A DNA stretch of 64,000 nucleotides. It comes from Streptomyces kaniharaensis (GTDB lineage Bacteria > Actinomycetota > Actinomycetes > Streptomycetales > Streptomycetaceae). Numbering within the stretch: the stretch's first letter is position 1; each line of letters opens with the position of its first letter. A model generated the notes under the pieces. It worked only from the letters and a program-made list of their open reading frames with translations. It did not search any database and was not told the origin of the DNA. The DNA is taken from positions 3,606,001-3,670,000 of the forward strand of contig NZ_WBOF01000001.1 of the NCBI RefSeq assembly GCF_009569385.1, given 5' to 3'. A program made the translations under genes and the position numbers. Shown here piece after piece: positions 25,303-35,537 of this stretch.

Positions 25303-28260
25303 TTACGGCGCGGGGGGAGAGGTAGGGAGTGGCTCGGTGTGCTGCCGGGAGATGAGGTCCGCCACGGGGGAGGCCTCGGGCACACCGAGCCGCGTGAAGA
25401 TCGCATGCGCCTCCCGGAGGCAGGCGAGCCCACGCGCCGGCTGGGCGAGGGCGAGCAACGCCTCGCCGAGGGCGGCGTTCGCGAGGCCCTGGCAGTAGGC
25501 GGAGTCCATGTCCTGGCCGATCGTCAGCGACTCACCCGCCGTCTCGGCCGCCTCGGCATGCCGTCCGGCGGCGAGCAGCGAGGACGAGAGCCGGGCGAGG
25601 GTGTAGCCCTCCCACAGCGGGTTCTGCTGCGACTGGTAGAGCTGGTGGGCCTCGCGCAGGTGCTCCACGGCCTCACCGGAGGAGAGCACCACGCCGAGCT
25701 GGTAGAGGGTGTGGGCCAGGTAGGGGCCGTTCTTGGACGTCCGGGCGGCGGCAACAGCGTCGGTGGCGGACTGGATCGCGGTCTCCGTCATGCCGAGCCG
25801 GTGCTGGACCCGGGCGATGTTGCTGATCAGCCTGGCCTCGCCGATCGGTGTGCCGACCACCTGGCTGATGGCGAGGGCCTGTTCGAGGAACGGCAGCGCC
25901 TCGGCCGGGCGATTGCCGACGCTGAGGATCCAGCCCAGCGTGTTGGCCGTGGCGAGGCGGAAGATGGTCGCGTCATCCGGTGCCTGAAATTCGAGGCTTC
26001 GGCGGAGGGAGTGCTCCGCGCCTTGGAAGTCGCTGGTGACCGACTGCAGCGTGCCCAGTGCGAAATGCACGCGGGCAAGCGCGGCCGAGTCGCCGCGGTC
26101 CTGCGCGTCGCGGCCCATGATCTCCAGAATCCGGCGGACCCGAGGTCCGTGGGTCGGGTCCGGGCCGAGGCAGTACAGCAGGATCAGCAGGTCGATCGCC
26201 GAGCGTTGCAGGTCACCGGGGCCGTCCGCCGCGGCCACGATGGCGCTGAGCAGCAGGGCGCCCTCGCTACGGAGCCAGTCCTGTGCGGCCCCGCTGGTCG
26301 GAAGACTCAGCCCCGGCGAGGTGAGCGAGCTCAGCAGCTCCGGCAGCGGATCGTCCGGCTCGATGGTCTGCGCCGCGTTGTAGACGGTCGGTATCAGCAG
26401 GTCGAGCAGCCGCAGAACTGCCAGCTGCTGTTCCTCGAGGTCTCCGATTCGCTCGTTCTGGCGCTGGGCGTAGAGCCGCAGCAGGTCGTGGTACCGGTAG
26501 CGGCCGGGCGAGAAGCACTCCAGCATGTTCGCTTCGACCAGGGCTTCGGCAAGGTCCTCGGCGGTGTCGTCGTCCACACCGAGCAACGCCGCCGCGGCCG
26601 CCAGCGGGACGTCGGGGGCGTCGATCAGGGACAGCAGCCGAAAGGCCCGGGCCTCCGCTGTGGAGAGCTGTCCGTAGCCGAGCCCGATCGTGGTCTCCAC
26701 CGCGAGATTGCCGAGCTGCAGTTCGTCCAGGCGCCGACGCTGGTCGGCTAACCGCCGGGCGAGGTCCGAGACGCTCCACCGGGGCCGACTGGCCAGCCGG
26801 GCCGCGGCGATCCGGACGGCAAGCGGGAGGAATCCGCAGGCGGTGACCACTGCCATGGCCGCCTCCGGCTCGGCGGCGACACGCTGTTCCCCGACGATGG
26901 CCGAGAAGAGCGACAGTGCCTCGTCGGCGGTCAGCTCCTCGACGTCGAACAGCTGCGCACCGGGGATCCCGGCCAGGCGGGACCTGCTGGTGGCGAGCAC
27001 CGCACAGCCGGAGACGCCGGGAATGAGCGGCCTGATCTGCTCGGCATCCCGCGCGTTGTCCAGCAGGATGAGCATCCGCCGGCTGGCGAGCAGCGAACGG
27101 TAGAGCGCCGCGCGCTGCTCAAGGGAGTCGGGGTTCTCGGTGACGCCGAGCGTGTGCAGGAAGTCGCCCAGGACGACTGCGGGGTCGGCCGGTGAGGCAC
27201 CGGCTCCGCGCAGGTCGACGTAGAGCTGCCCGTCCGGGAACTCGGTCCGAACCCGATGAGCCACGTGGACGGCGAGCGTCGTCTTCCCCACTCCGCCGAT
27301 GCCGGCCAGGGAGGTCACGACGACCGCCTGCCCCGTGGCGTTCATCAGGACGGTGGAGAGATCGGCGACAAGTCCGGACCGTCCACTGAAGTCCGAAACG
27401 TCGGCCGGGAGTTGGGCCGGAGGCGGAGGTGTCGGCGAGCCGTCGTCGCGAACGGGTGCGGCCGGGAGGGTCAGTGTCTGGTCGGCGGCGAGGATACGCG
27501 AGTGCATGGCGGACAGGCCGGCACCCGGTTCGACACCGAGCTCGTCGATCAGCAGCTTCCGCGTGTCGGTGTAGACGCCCAGGGACTCGGCCTGGCGCCC
27601 ACAGCGGTACAGCGCCAGCATCAGCAGCTCGCGGAGCCGTTCCCGGAGCGGGTGTTCGGCGGTCAGGGAGTTCAGTTCGCCGACCACCTCGGCGTGCAGC
27701 CCGATGTCGAGGGCCGCTGCGCACATGTCCTCGGAGGCGGCGACCTGGCGCTCGGCGAGCCGCAGGCGCTGTGCGTCCGCGTAGGGGCCGGGGATGCCGG
27801 TGAGCGGGCGCCCGCTGAACAACCCGAGGGCGCGGACGAGGAGCCGGTGCGCCTCGTGGAGATCGCCCGCGGCCCGGGCCGTGGTCGCCTCCGCCGAGAG
27901 ATTCTCGAAGACCGTCACATCGAGGGCGTCGCCGGGAATGCGCAGGGCGTAACCGTCGGCGACCGAGACCAGCAGCTCGGCGGGCGCCCGCGTTTCCCGT
28001 CGAGGCTCGATGACCGCGCGAAGCCGGGAGACGTAGGTGCGAAGCGCTGCGACGGCTTGGGTCGGCGGGCGGTCGCCCCAGAGACCGTCGACGAGGTCCT
28101 GGGTGGTGACGGGACGGCCGGCGTGCAGGAGAAGGGCAGTCAGAACAGCCTGCTGCTGCGGGGAACCGAGCGCGAGGGGTCTGCCGTCGAGCCAGGCCTG
28201 GACCGGACCGAGGACTTGGAAGCGCAGCGCAGGCAGAGGCGGCGTCTCCCGAAACTCCAT
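25303..28260 (-). CDS. AfsR/SARP family regulator: OmpR-type wHTH, BTAD, NB-ARC ATPase, TPR
   Basis: Predicted protein of 985 residues, the size of AfsR. Residues about 12-105 form the OmpR-like winged helix (LGPVQAWLDGRPLALGSPQQ, ALRTYVSRLRAV); about 110-257 the bacterial transcriptional activator domain (DELGVEPGAGL). A STAND ATPase follows with P-loop GIGGVGKTTL near residue 320, LILLDNARDAEQ and CGFLPLAVRI. The C-terminal third has TPR-like helices (LANTLGWILSVGNRPAEAL...). AfsR-like proteins activate secondary-metabolite or small regulatory genes after phosphorylation or ligand sensing. No biosynthetic cluster adjoins it. The only close partner is the divergent 94-aa protein. Confidence 0.95.
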   Translation of the reverse strand: MEFRETPPLPALRFQVLGPVQAWLDGRPLALGSPQQQAVLTALLLHAGRPVTTQDLVDGLWGDRPPTQAVAALRTYVSRLRAVIEPRRETRAPAELLVSVADGYALRIPGDALDVTVFENLSAEATTARAAGDLHEAHRLLVRALGLFSGRPLTGIPGPYADAQRLRLAERQVAASEDMCAAALDIGLHAEVVGELNSLTAEHPLRERLRELLMLALYRCGRQAESLGVYTDTRKLLIDELGVEPGAGLSAMHSRILAADQTLTLPAAPVRDDGSPTPPPPAQLPADVSDFSGRSGLVADLSTVLMNATGQAVVVTSLAGIGGVGKTTLAVHVAHRVRTEFPDGQLYVDLRGAGASPADPAVVLGDFLHTLGVTENPDSLEQRAALYRSLLASRRMLILLDNARDAEQIRPLIPGVSGCAVLATSRSRLAGIPGAQLFDVEELTADEALSLFSAIVGEQRVAAEPEAAMAVVTACGFLPLAVRIAAARLASRPRWSVSDLARRLADQRRRLDELQLGNLAVETTIGLGYGQLSTAEARAFRLLSLIDAPDVPLAAAAALLGVDDDTAEDLAEALVEANMLECFSPGRYRYHDLLRLYAQRQNERIGDLEEQQLAVLRLLDLLIPTVYNAAQTIEPDDPLPELLSSLTSPGLSLPTSGAAQDWLRSEGALLLSAIVAAADGPGDLQRSAIDLLILLYCLGPDPTHGPRVRRILEIMGRDAQDRGDSAALARVHFALGTLQSVTSDFQGAEHSLRRSLEFQAPDDATIFRLATANTLGWILSVGNRPAEALPFLEQALAISQVVGTPIGEARLISNIARVQHRLGMTETAIQSATDAVAAARTSKNGPYLAHTLYQLGVVLSSGEAVEHLREAHQLYQSQQNPLWEGYTLARLSSSLLAAGRHAEAAETAGESLTIGQDMDSAYCQGLANAALGEALLALAQPARGLACLREAHAIFTRLGVPEASPVADLISRQHTEPLPTSPPAP

Positions 28261-28373
28261 GAAGTCCCCCGATGGCCTGTGGTGTTGATTCCGCGAAGGG
28301 CGCTCGGCGGTCCGCCGTGGTGCTTCAGCTTAGGCGGACGGCCGACTCTGCCGGACGGCACCGCAAGCCGCAC

Positions 28374-28390
28374 GATGTTTATCGGACATT
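28374..28390. promoter_or_regulatory. Candidate operator GATGTTTATCGGACATT in the AfsR-like/small-protein promoter
   Basis: An imperfect inverted repeat (ATGT / ACAT arms), related to the dyad at 25162. It also overlaps the first of two GACATTT direct repeats (28385 and 28444) that are 59 bases apart. SARP-type activators usually bind direct repeats. Confidence 0.45.
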
Positions 28391-28473
28391 TAATCAACCC
28401 TACGATACTGTCCGCGCGCCCGCGCCAAGCAGGTCGGGCTGAAGACATTTGATGACCGAAAGGCGGCCGCCCA

Positions 28474-28758
28474 ATGGCCAACGACCAGAGCGAGACCCCG
28501 GTGCCGTCGACGCCCGACAACAAGGTGCAGACGTCGGCGCCGGCTGCCGCTGTGGAGGCCGGTAAGGCTGTCGAGGGCGCAGTGACCGCGTCCTCGAACC
28601 CGACCACCTACACCGAGCCCACCACCGCCGAGAAGGCGGCGCTCGAGCAGGACCTGTTCGGTGACGAGGCCGAGCACGTTGTCGAGCCCGCCAAGCCGGC
28701 GACGGGTGAGCCGGGCCACAAGTTCGAGCCGGAGAGCATCATCTCCAGCCACCCGTAA
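28474..28758 (+). CDS. Unrecognised 94-aa acidic protein divergent from AfsR-like regulator
   Basis: MANDQSETPVPSTPDN starts at an ATG preceded by GAAAGGCGG, and the codon bias is typical of real genes here. The protein is low in hydrophobic residues, rich in Ala, Pro, Thr and Glu, and probably disordered. It has no signal peptide, membrane segment or Cys. The C-terminal part (LEQDLFGDEAEHVVEPA, then HKFEPESIISSHP) is the least repetitive and might be a recognition segment. Position suggests control by the AfsR-like protein, as AfsS is by AfsR, but there is no sequence resemblance to AfsS. No modification enzymes are nearby, so a RiPP precursor is not supported. Confidence 0.65.
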   Translation: MANDQSETPVPSTPDNKVQTSAPAAAVEAGKAVEGAVTASSNPTTYTEPTTAEKAALEQDLFGDEAEHVVEPAKPATGEPGHKFEPESIISSHP

Positions 28759-28768
28759 CCCGGTCGAG

Positions 28769-28817
28769 CCGGTGCCCTTGCCTCTTCCGGATGTGGAGGC
28801 GGGGGCACCGGTCTTTT
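28769..28817 (+). terminator. Terminator after the 94-aa gene
   Basis: CCGGTGCCC / GGGCACCGG (9 bp perfect) encloses a second stem (GCCTC / GAGGC) and is followed by TCTTTT, a rare T tract in this window. Confidence 0.85.
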
Positions 28818-28889
28818 GCGCAGGAATATCACCGGACGCTCACGGGTGGGGGTCGGGCTTCCGGAATTCCGGGTTCAGCGAGAACTCGA

Positions 28890-29180
28890 TCAGACCCGGA
28901 TTGTTGCAGTTTGCCGTGGTTTTGCCGGAACGGACGGAACTTGCCCCGCCTCCCGGTGGCCGAATCCCGTCGGCTCCGGATCGTCGTCGTCGGTCGTCGG
29001 GGCCGGGGTGAGGTGGCCGGGGTCGGCGGTCCATTCGCGGCCGCCGCCCTCGGGGCGTATGTAGTGCTCTCCGCCGATGGTGTCCATGTAGATGCCGGTG
29101 CGTCCGGTCCTGCGGTCCAGGACGCGTTCACCCACGTGTGGCCGATAGCTGGTGGCGTTGTGCTGACGTCGGGTGCTCAC
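28890..29180 (-). CDS. Unrecognised 96-aa protein divergent from GntR regulator
   Basis: MSTRRQHNATSYRPHVG leads into a short beta-rich module (GERVLDRRTGRTGIYMDTIG then GEHYIRPEGGGREWTADPG), which looks like a small SH3-like or KOW-like barrel, followed by a hydrophilic tail. No named family is recognised; similar short proteins occur next to GntR regulators in streptomycetes. Its promoter lies in the repeat-rich operator region shared with the GntR gene: the TTGACA box on this strand directly abuts one TCTCTAGAGA palindrome. It is probably repressed by GntR. Confidence 0.65.
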   Translation of the reverse strand: MSTRRQHNATSYRPHVGERVLDRRTGRTGIYMDTIGGEHYIRPEGGGREWTADPGHLTPAPTTDDDDPEPTGFGHREAGQVPSVPAKPRQTATIRV

Positions 29181-29246
29181 CGCACTCTCCTTCGCCTGGT
29201 CGCTGTCCGTGCGTGTGTGGTGATGCTCGGCGACTACTGCCCGGCA

Positions 29247-29274
29247 TCTCTAGAGAAGCTAATATCTCTAGAGA
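29247..29274. promoter_or_regulatory. Double TCTCTAGAGA operator between the 96-aa gene and gntR
   Basis: Two identical 10-bp perfect palindromes with centres 18 bases apart. Together they form a larger dyad with 12-bp arms, CATCTCTAGAGA and TCTCTAGAGATG. They overlap the probable promoter (TTGACA on the minus strand at about 29278-29283). This is very likely the operator of the adjacent HutC-type regulator. Confidence 0.8.
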
Positions 29275-29346
29275 TGTCAACGGTCGTATCCGCTTACCGG
29301 CGACCGCGGACGCGCCTACGATTTCCGCGAGGGAGAGGAAGCGGCG

Positions 29347-30105
29347 ATGACCGGCAGCAGTGGCGAGAAGCAGCCCAAGTACCAGCGGATCGCCGACACG
29401 CTCAGGGCGGCCATCGACGCCGGCGAGTACCGGCCGGGGGACCGGCTGCCGGGCGAGAACGACCTCATGGACGAGTACGGGGTCGCCCGGATGACGGCCC
29501 GCCAGGCGCTGGGGGTGCTGCGGAGCGAGGGCATCGCGGAGGCGCGCCGGGGTGCGGGGGTGTTCGTGCGGGACTTCCGGCCGCTGCGGCGGCGCGGGAT
29601 CCAGCGGCTGGCGCAGGGGCAGTGGGGGTCGGGCCGGTCGATATGGTCGGCGGACATCGACGGGCGCTCGCTGGTCGTCGACCAGGTGTCGGTCTCCGAG
29701 CAGGGCGCGCCCGACCACGTGGCACGGGTGCTGGGCGTCGACCCGGGGGAGCCGATGTGCGTGCGGCACCGCCGTTTCGTGCTGGACGGCAAGCCGGTGC
29801 TGCTGTCCACCTCCTACCTGTCGGCCGGCCTGGTCGCCGGCACGGCGATCACCCGGGAGGACACCGGCCCGGGCGGCACGTACGCGCGCCTGGCGGAGAT
29901 CGGCGCGAAGCCCGTCCACTTCCGCGAGGAGGTGCGCTCGCGCATGCCGAGCGCGGAGGAGGGCGCGCGGCTGGAGCTGTCCGCCGGCACCCCGGTGATC
30001 CTGATCTGCCGGACGGCCTTCGCGGACGAGGGCCAGGTCGTCGAGCTGAACGAGATGATCCTCGACGCCGCCTCCTACGTCCTGGAGTACGACTTCGACG
30101 CGTGA
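29347..30105 (+). CDS. GntR family transcriptional regulator (HutC subfamily)
   Basis: Predicted protein of 252 residues. The N-terminal winged helix is typical (KYQRIADTLRAAIDAGEYRP, ENDLMDEYGVARMTARQAL, GAGVFV). The C-terminal UTRA-type ligand domain starts near residue 95 (VSVSEQGAPDHVARVLGV) and contains RHRRFVLDGKPVLLSTSYL. This subfamily includes DasR and conjugation regulators such as KorSA/TraR types. The ATG has a purine-rich GGGAGAGGAAGCG upstream. It is divergent from the 96-aa gene and probably autoregulated through the double palindrome. Confidence 0.93.
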   Translation: MTGSSGEKQPKYQRIADTLRAAIDAGEYRPGDRLPGENDLMDEYGVARMTARQALGVLRSEGIAEARRGAGVFVRDFRPLRRRGIQRLAQGQWGSGRSIWSADIDGRSLVVDQVSVSEQGAPDHVARVLGVDPGEPMCVRHRRFVLDGKPVLLSTSYLSAGLVAGTAITREDTGPGGTYARLAEIGAKPVHFREEVRSRMPSAEEGARLELSAGTPVILICRTAFADEGQVVELNEMILDAASYVLEYDFDA

Positions 30106-30119
30106 GGCCGCGTCAACGC

Positions 30120-30154
30120 CGACGCCCCGACCGCGGGGTGCGGCCGGGGCGTCG
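30120..30154. terminator. Convergent terminator between gntR and fumarase
   Basis: CGACGCCCCG / CGGGGCGTCG (10 bp perfect) encloses a smaller CCGC / GCGG stem. Confidence 0.8.
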
Positions 30155-30180
30155 CAAGAGCGCGGGGAGCGCGGAAGGGG

Positions 30181-31848
<1,668 letters not shown>

Positions 31849-31987
31849 GGGGGCGGTCCTTAGGTTTCCAGTGATCCGGCTGCGTCGGCGAAGCACCATC
31901 CAGGGTAGGACCCGGGTGGAGCACGCAGACGGACAGGGCAGCCTGCGTGACGGGGCTCACTCGCGCGGCAGTGCGAGCGACTAGGCT

Positions 31988-32785
31988 GTGGCCGTGGACA
32001 ACTCGCCGTCGCAGGACGATCAGGGGCAGCCGCCCGTGCCGGCGCCCGTACCCATCACCAAGCCGGGGGCCGCACCCGAGCCCACGCCGACCGATCAGGC
32101 CAGGCCGGCCTCGACGTCCGCGCCGACGTCCGCGCAGGTCCCGGTGGCGGAGGCCGAGTTGAGGGCCTCGGACGCCGACCGCGAGCGGGTCGCCGAGCTG
32201 CTGCGCGACGCCTACGCCGAGGGCCGGCTGAACGTCGACGAGCACGCCGAGAGGATCGAGGCCGCCTACGCCGCCAAGACGCTGGGCGACCTGATGCCGC
32301 TCACCCGGGACCTTCCCAGCCACCGCCCGGTCTCGTTCGAGAAGCCGCCGCTGGACGCCTCGGCGCCCCGCCCGGCCGGCCCGGTGCAGCCGCCCGCCCG
32401 CCAGGAGTCGCCGTCGATCGTGGCGGTCTTCGGCGGCGCGTCCCGCAAGGGCCGCTGGCGCGTCGGCTCGCACCTGAAGGTGGCCGCGGTGTTCGGCGGG
32501 GTGGACATCGACCTGAGCGACGCCGTGTTCGAGTCGCCCAAGGTGGAGATCGACGTACTGTCGCTGTTCGGCGGGGTCGAGATCCGGGTGCCGGAGAACG
32601 TGAGCCTGCACGGCGGCGGCGTCGGCATCTTCGGCGGTTTCGACGTCAAGGAGCAGACGGCGGCCGACCCGTACGCGCCGGTGGTCCGGGTCAAGGGCAC
32701 GGCCATCTTCGGCGGTTGTGACGCCAAGCCGCGCCGGGGCAAGAAGCTCAAGGAGTGGGTGCGCAAGCAACTCGGCGTCGACTGA
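31988..32785 (+). CDS. DUF1707 / LiaF-like C-terminal domain protein
   Basis: About 265 residues; GTG 31988 or GTG 31994 are both possible starts. A 55-residue Pro/Ala-rich leader is followed by the DUF1707 motif (LRASDADRERVAELLRDAYA...RLNVDEHAERI, about residues 58-110). The C-terminal half has repeated Gly-rich strands (VAVFGGASRKGRW, VAAVFGGVDIDL, LFGGVEIRVP, AIFGGCDAK) like the cell-wall-active antibiotic response domain of LiaF/VraT proteins. There are no membrane segments, so it is probably cytoplasmic or peripheral. A link to cell-envelope stress is suggested by the family only. Confidence 0.85.
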   Translation: MAVDNSPSQDDQGQPPVPAPVPITKPGAAPEPTPTDQARPASTSAPTSAQVPVAEAELRASDADRERVAELLRDAYAEGRLNVDEHAERIEAAYAAKTLGDLMPLTRDLPSHRPVSFEKPPLDASAPRPAGPVQPPARQESPSIVAVFGGASRKGRWRVGSHLKVAAVFGGVDIDLSDAVFESPKVEIDVLSLFGGVEIRVPENVSLHGGGVGIFGGFDVKEQTAADPYAPVVRVKGTAIFGGCDAKPRRGKKLKEWVRKQLGVD

Positions 32786-32857
32786 AGCCGGTTGACCTCC
32801 GGCTGACCTGCTCGGCGCCTGTCGACCGAGGTGCCGGCCGACCTGCCCGACATCTCC

Positions 32858-32898
32858 CGAGTGCCCGGCCGTGGGGACAACTCCCGGCCGGGCACTCG
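32858..32898 (+). terminator. Terminator after the DUF1707 gene
   Basis: Perfect 14-bp stem CGAGTGCCCGGCCG / CGGCCGGGCACTCG with a 13-base loop. Confidence 0.88.
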
Positions 32899-33106
32899 TC
32901 GTTGTGGCGAGTGCACTGGGTAGTCGATTGCGTGCAGTGTGCATGAATCGCGCCGCGGTGGGGTAATTCCTCCGCACATCGCTTCTCGTACGGCTGCGCA
33001 CCGGGGGCGGCCAAGCGGCCGGTCCGGGGGTTGGAAGAGCGGGGGCTCGCAGCCGGGCAGGGGAGCGAGCTTCCCCGTGTCCGAGAGCCTCGTCAGGAGT
33101 ACGGCC

Positions 33107-33541
33107 GTGCTGCATCCGATCGAGTCCCGCACCACCTCGCCCGTCGCCGCCGCGCAGTTGTTGGAGCCCCGCCCCGACGGCCGCCGGCAGCCGCAGGGTT
33201 CCCCTGGCTCTGCGGGCTCTGCGGGCTCCGTGGGCGACGACAACCCCTGGCACACGGGCGCCGCGTGCCGGCGGGACGAGGTGGGGCTGTTCTTCGCGCC
33301 GTCCAAGGAGCCCACGGCGGCCCGGTTGTCGCGCGAGGAGCAGGCGAAGCAGGTGTGTGCGCGCTGCCCGGTGCTGCTGGAGTGCCGTGAGCACGCGCTG
33401 GCGCAGCCGGAGCCGTACGGGGTGTGGGGCGGGCTGACGGCCGCCGAGCGCCGGGTGGTGCTGGCCCGGCGCCGCCGCCGGGACACGGAGCTGCGCGAGG
33501 CGGCCAGGGTGGCCGCGGCCGGGCGGCGGATAGCGGGTTGA
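33107..33541 (+). CDS. WhiB-like iron-sulfur regulator
   Basis: About 144 residues from a GTG with AGGAG at seven bases; longer frames lack support. The four cluster cysteines are C54, C84, C87 and C93 (GAACRRDE, CARCPVLLEC), followed by the turn motif GVWGG and a basic tail (RRRRRDTELREAARV) that binds DNA or sigma factor. WhiB-like proteins sense nitric oxide or oxygen and partner with the primary sigma factor. The position next to glpX matches the gene called wblI in S. coelicolor as I recall it, but I do not assign the symbol firmly. Confidence 0.93.
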   Translation: MLHPIESRTTSPVAAAQLLEPRPDGRRQPQGSPGSAGSAGSVGDDNPWHTGAACRRDEVGLFFAPSKEPTAARLSREEQAKQVCARCPVLLECREHALAQPEPYGVWGGLTAAERRVVLARRRRRDTELREAARVAAAGRRIAG

Positions 33542-33583
33542 CGGCGGGTCGAAGGCACCCGCCCACCGGAAGACGGACGCACC

Positions 33584-33618
33584 GCGGCCCCGGCGGAGGG
33601 GGATTCCGCCGGGGCCGC
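33584..33618. terminator. Convergent terminator between wbl gene and glpX
   Basis: Perfect 14-bp stem GCGGCCCCGGCGGA / TCCGCCGGGGCCGC with a seven-base loop. Confidence 0.88.
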
Positions 33619-33638
33619 CAAGTGCCGGGTGTCGAGCC

Positions 33639-34679
33639 TCAGTTGGCGCGGTCGAAGTCGATCGCGCTGTAGGCCCGCAGCTTCGACAGCTTGTGGGTGG
33701 AGTTGATCTCGCGGATGGTGCCGCTCTTGGAGCGCATCACCAGCGAGCTGGTGGTGGCGGTCTCCTGGCGGTAGTGCACGCCGCGCAGCAGCTCGCCGTC
33801 GGTGATGCCGGTGGCGACGAAGAACACGTTCTCGCCGCTGACCAGGTCGTTGGTGGTGAGCACCCGGTCCAGGTCGTGGCCGGCGTCGAGGGCCTTCTGC
33901 CGCTCGGCCTCGTCCTTGGGCCACAGCCGGCCCTGGATCACGCCGCCCATGCACTTCAGGGCGCAGGCCGCGATGATGCCCTCGGGCGTGCCGCCGATGC
34001 CCATGAGCAGGTCGACGCCGGTGCCCTCGCGGGCGGCCATGATGGCGCCGGCCACGTCGCCGTCGGAGATGAACTTGATCCGGGCGCCGGCCTCGCGGAT
34101 CTCGCGGACCAGGCCGTCGTGGCGCGGGCGGTCGAGGATGACGACGGTGACGTCCTCGACGGCGCTGCCCTTGGCCTTGGCGACCCGGCGGATGTTGACG
34201 GCCGGCGGGGCCGTGATGTCGACGAACTCGGCGGCCTCCGGGCCGGCCACCAGCTTGTCCATGTAGAACACGGCGCTGGGGTCGAACATGGTGCCGCGGT
34301 CGGCGACGGCGAGTACCGCGACGGCGTTGTTCATGCCCTTGGCGGTGAGGGTGGTGCCGTCGACTGGGTCGACCGCGACGTCACACTCGGCGCCGGTGCC
34401 GTCGCCGACACGCTCGCCGTTGAAGAGCATCGGGGCCTCGTCCTTCTCGCCCTCGCCGATGACGACCACGCCGTTCATCGAGACGGTCGAGACGAGGGTG
34501 CGCATCGCCTTGACTGCGGCGCCGTCCGCGCCGTTCTTGTCGCCGCGTCCGACCCACCGGCCGGCGGCCATCGCCGCCGCCTCGGTGACCCGGACGAGCT
34601 CGAGCGCGAGGTTCCGGTCCGGAGCCTCGGGCGCGACCTCCAGGGCACTGGGAAGGTGGTGCGGGTACTGCGTGGTCAT
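33639..34679 (-). CDS. glpX: Fructose-1,6-bisphosphatase, class II
   Basis: Predicted protein of 346 residues. The ATG at [15 protein letters not shown] is preceded by GAGAGGTAACG; the longer frame is non-conserved. Class II signatures: [23 protein letters not shown] (metal-binding Glu/Asp), [12 protein letters not shown] and GIGGTPEGI. It hydrolyses fructose-1,6-bisphosphate in gluconeogenesis, the counterpart of PEP carboxykinase elsewhere in the window. Divergent from the DUF4245 gene. Confidence 0.97.
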   Translation of the reverse strand: MTTQYPHHLPSALEVAPEAPDRNLALELVRVTEAAAMAAGRWVGRGDKNGADGAAVKAMRTLVSTVSMNGVVVIGEGEKDEAPMLFNGERVGDGTGAECDVAVDPVDGTTLTAKGMNNAVAVLAVADRGTMFDPSAVFYMDKLVAGPEAAEFVDITAPPAVNIRRVAKAKGSAVEDVTVVILDRPRHDGLVREIREAGARIKFISDGDVAGAIMAAREGTGVDLLMGIGGTPEGIIAACALKCMGGVIQGRLWPKDEAERQKALDAGHDLDRVLTTNDLVSGENVFFVATGITDGELLRGVHYRQETATTSSLVMRSKSGTIREINSTHKLSKLRAYSAIDFDRAN

Positions 34680-34876
34680 CGTCGTTACCTCTCTGTACGC
34701 GACGGCCAGTAAGCGCCCGACTACTGCCAGGTCGAACGCCGTGGTGAGGGTTCTGCGATCGTATCCGCCCACGAGATGACTGTCTGTGGCGCGGGTCGCC
34801 ACCCTTCGCCGGAAACCACCGGTTCGTCCCGCTTCACCCGGACGTGGGCACCCCGGGTGACGGGTCCCGGGAGTGT

Positions 34877-35431
34877 ATGAGGGACCATGTGGGGGTGGCA
34901 GGAGAGAGCAAGGGCTTGAGAGGCCGGCAGACCGTACGGGACATGGTCCTGTCGATGCTGGCGGTCGGTGGCGTGGTCTGGATCGGGTACCTGTTCCTCC
35001 CGCACGATGCGGACAGCGTCCCGCCGCTCAAGGTCGAGTACCGGGTCGCGGCGGCTTCGGCGAAGCGCGCCGCGCCCTACCAGCTGGTCGCCCCGGAGGG
35101 GTTGTCCGACCGGTGGCGGGCCACCTCGGTCAGCTACCAGCCGGCCGCGCAGAGCAACGGCAAGGGCAACGCCTGGCACCTGGGCTTCGTCACGCCGTCC
35201 GGCCAGTACGCGGCGGTCGAGCAGAGCGACGTACCGCGCGAGGCGCTGCTGTCCGACAAGGTCGCGGGCGGCAAGGCGGACGGCACCGCGGACGTGGCCG
35301 GCCGGACCTGGGACCGCGTGCAGGGCGACAAGGCCCGCGCGCTGGCCGTGCAGAACGGCACCGGGACCACTCTGCTCACCGGCACCGCCTCCTACGAGGA
35401 ACTGGCCGAGCTGGCGCAGGCGCTCAAGTAG
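34877..35431 (+). CDS. DUF4245 family membrane-anchored protein
   Basis: About 184 residues; the ATG 34877 start is a judgement, with GTG 34895 as alternative. It has one N-terminal membrane anchor ([20 protein letters not shown]), then an extracytoplasmic domain with the DUF4245 pattern ([47 protein letters not shown]). The function is unknown. It is conserved beside glpX and exonuclease VII genes in actinobacteria, which supports it being real. Confidence 0.9.
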   Translation: MRDHVGVAGESKGLRGRQTVRDMVLSMLAVGGVVWIGYLFLPHDADSVPPLKVEYRVAAASAKRAAPYQLVAPEGLSDRWRATSVSYQPAAQSNGKGNAWHLGFVTPSGQYAAVEQSDVPREALLSDKVAGGKADGTADVAGRTWDRVQGDKARALAVQNGTGTTLLTGTASYEELAELAQALK

Positions 35432-35454
35432 CGCCGGCAGCCCACACGCATGCG

Positions 35455-35493
35455 GAAGGGGCCCGCACCGGACGAACCGGTGCGGGCCCCTTC
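35455..35493. terminator. Bidirectional terminator after DUF4245 gene
   Basis: Perfect 17-bp stem GAAGGGGCCCGCACCGG / CCGGTGCGGGCCCCTTC with a five-base loop, between convergent genes. Confidence 0.92.
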
Positions 35494-35537
35494 GCGCGCG
35501 AAACGCGACAGGCCGGAGAGAGTCGGACCGGATCGCG

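Noticed and set aside
28474..28758. RiPP precursor peptide
   Set aside because: The 94-aa protein lacks Cys and any recognisable leader-core boundary, and no maturation or export genes adjoin it.
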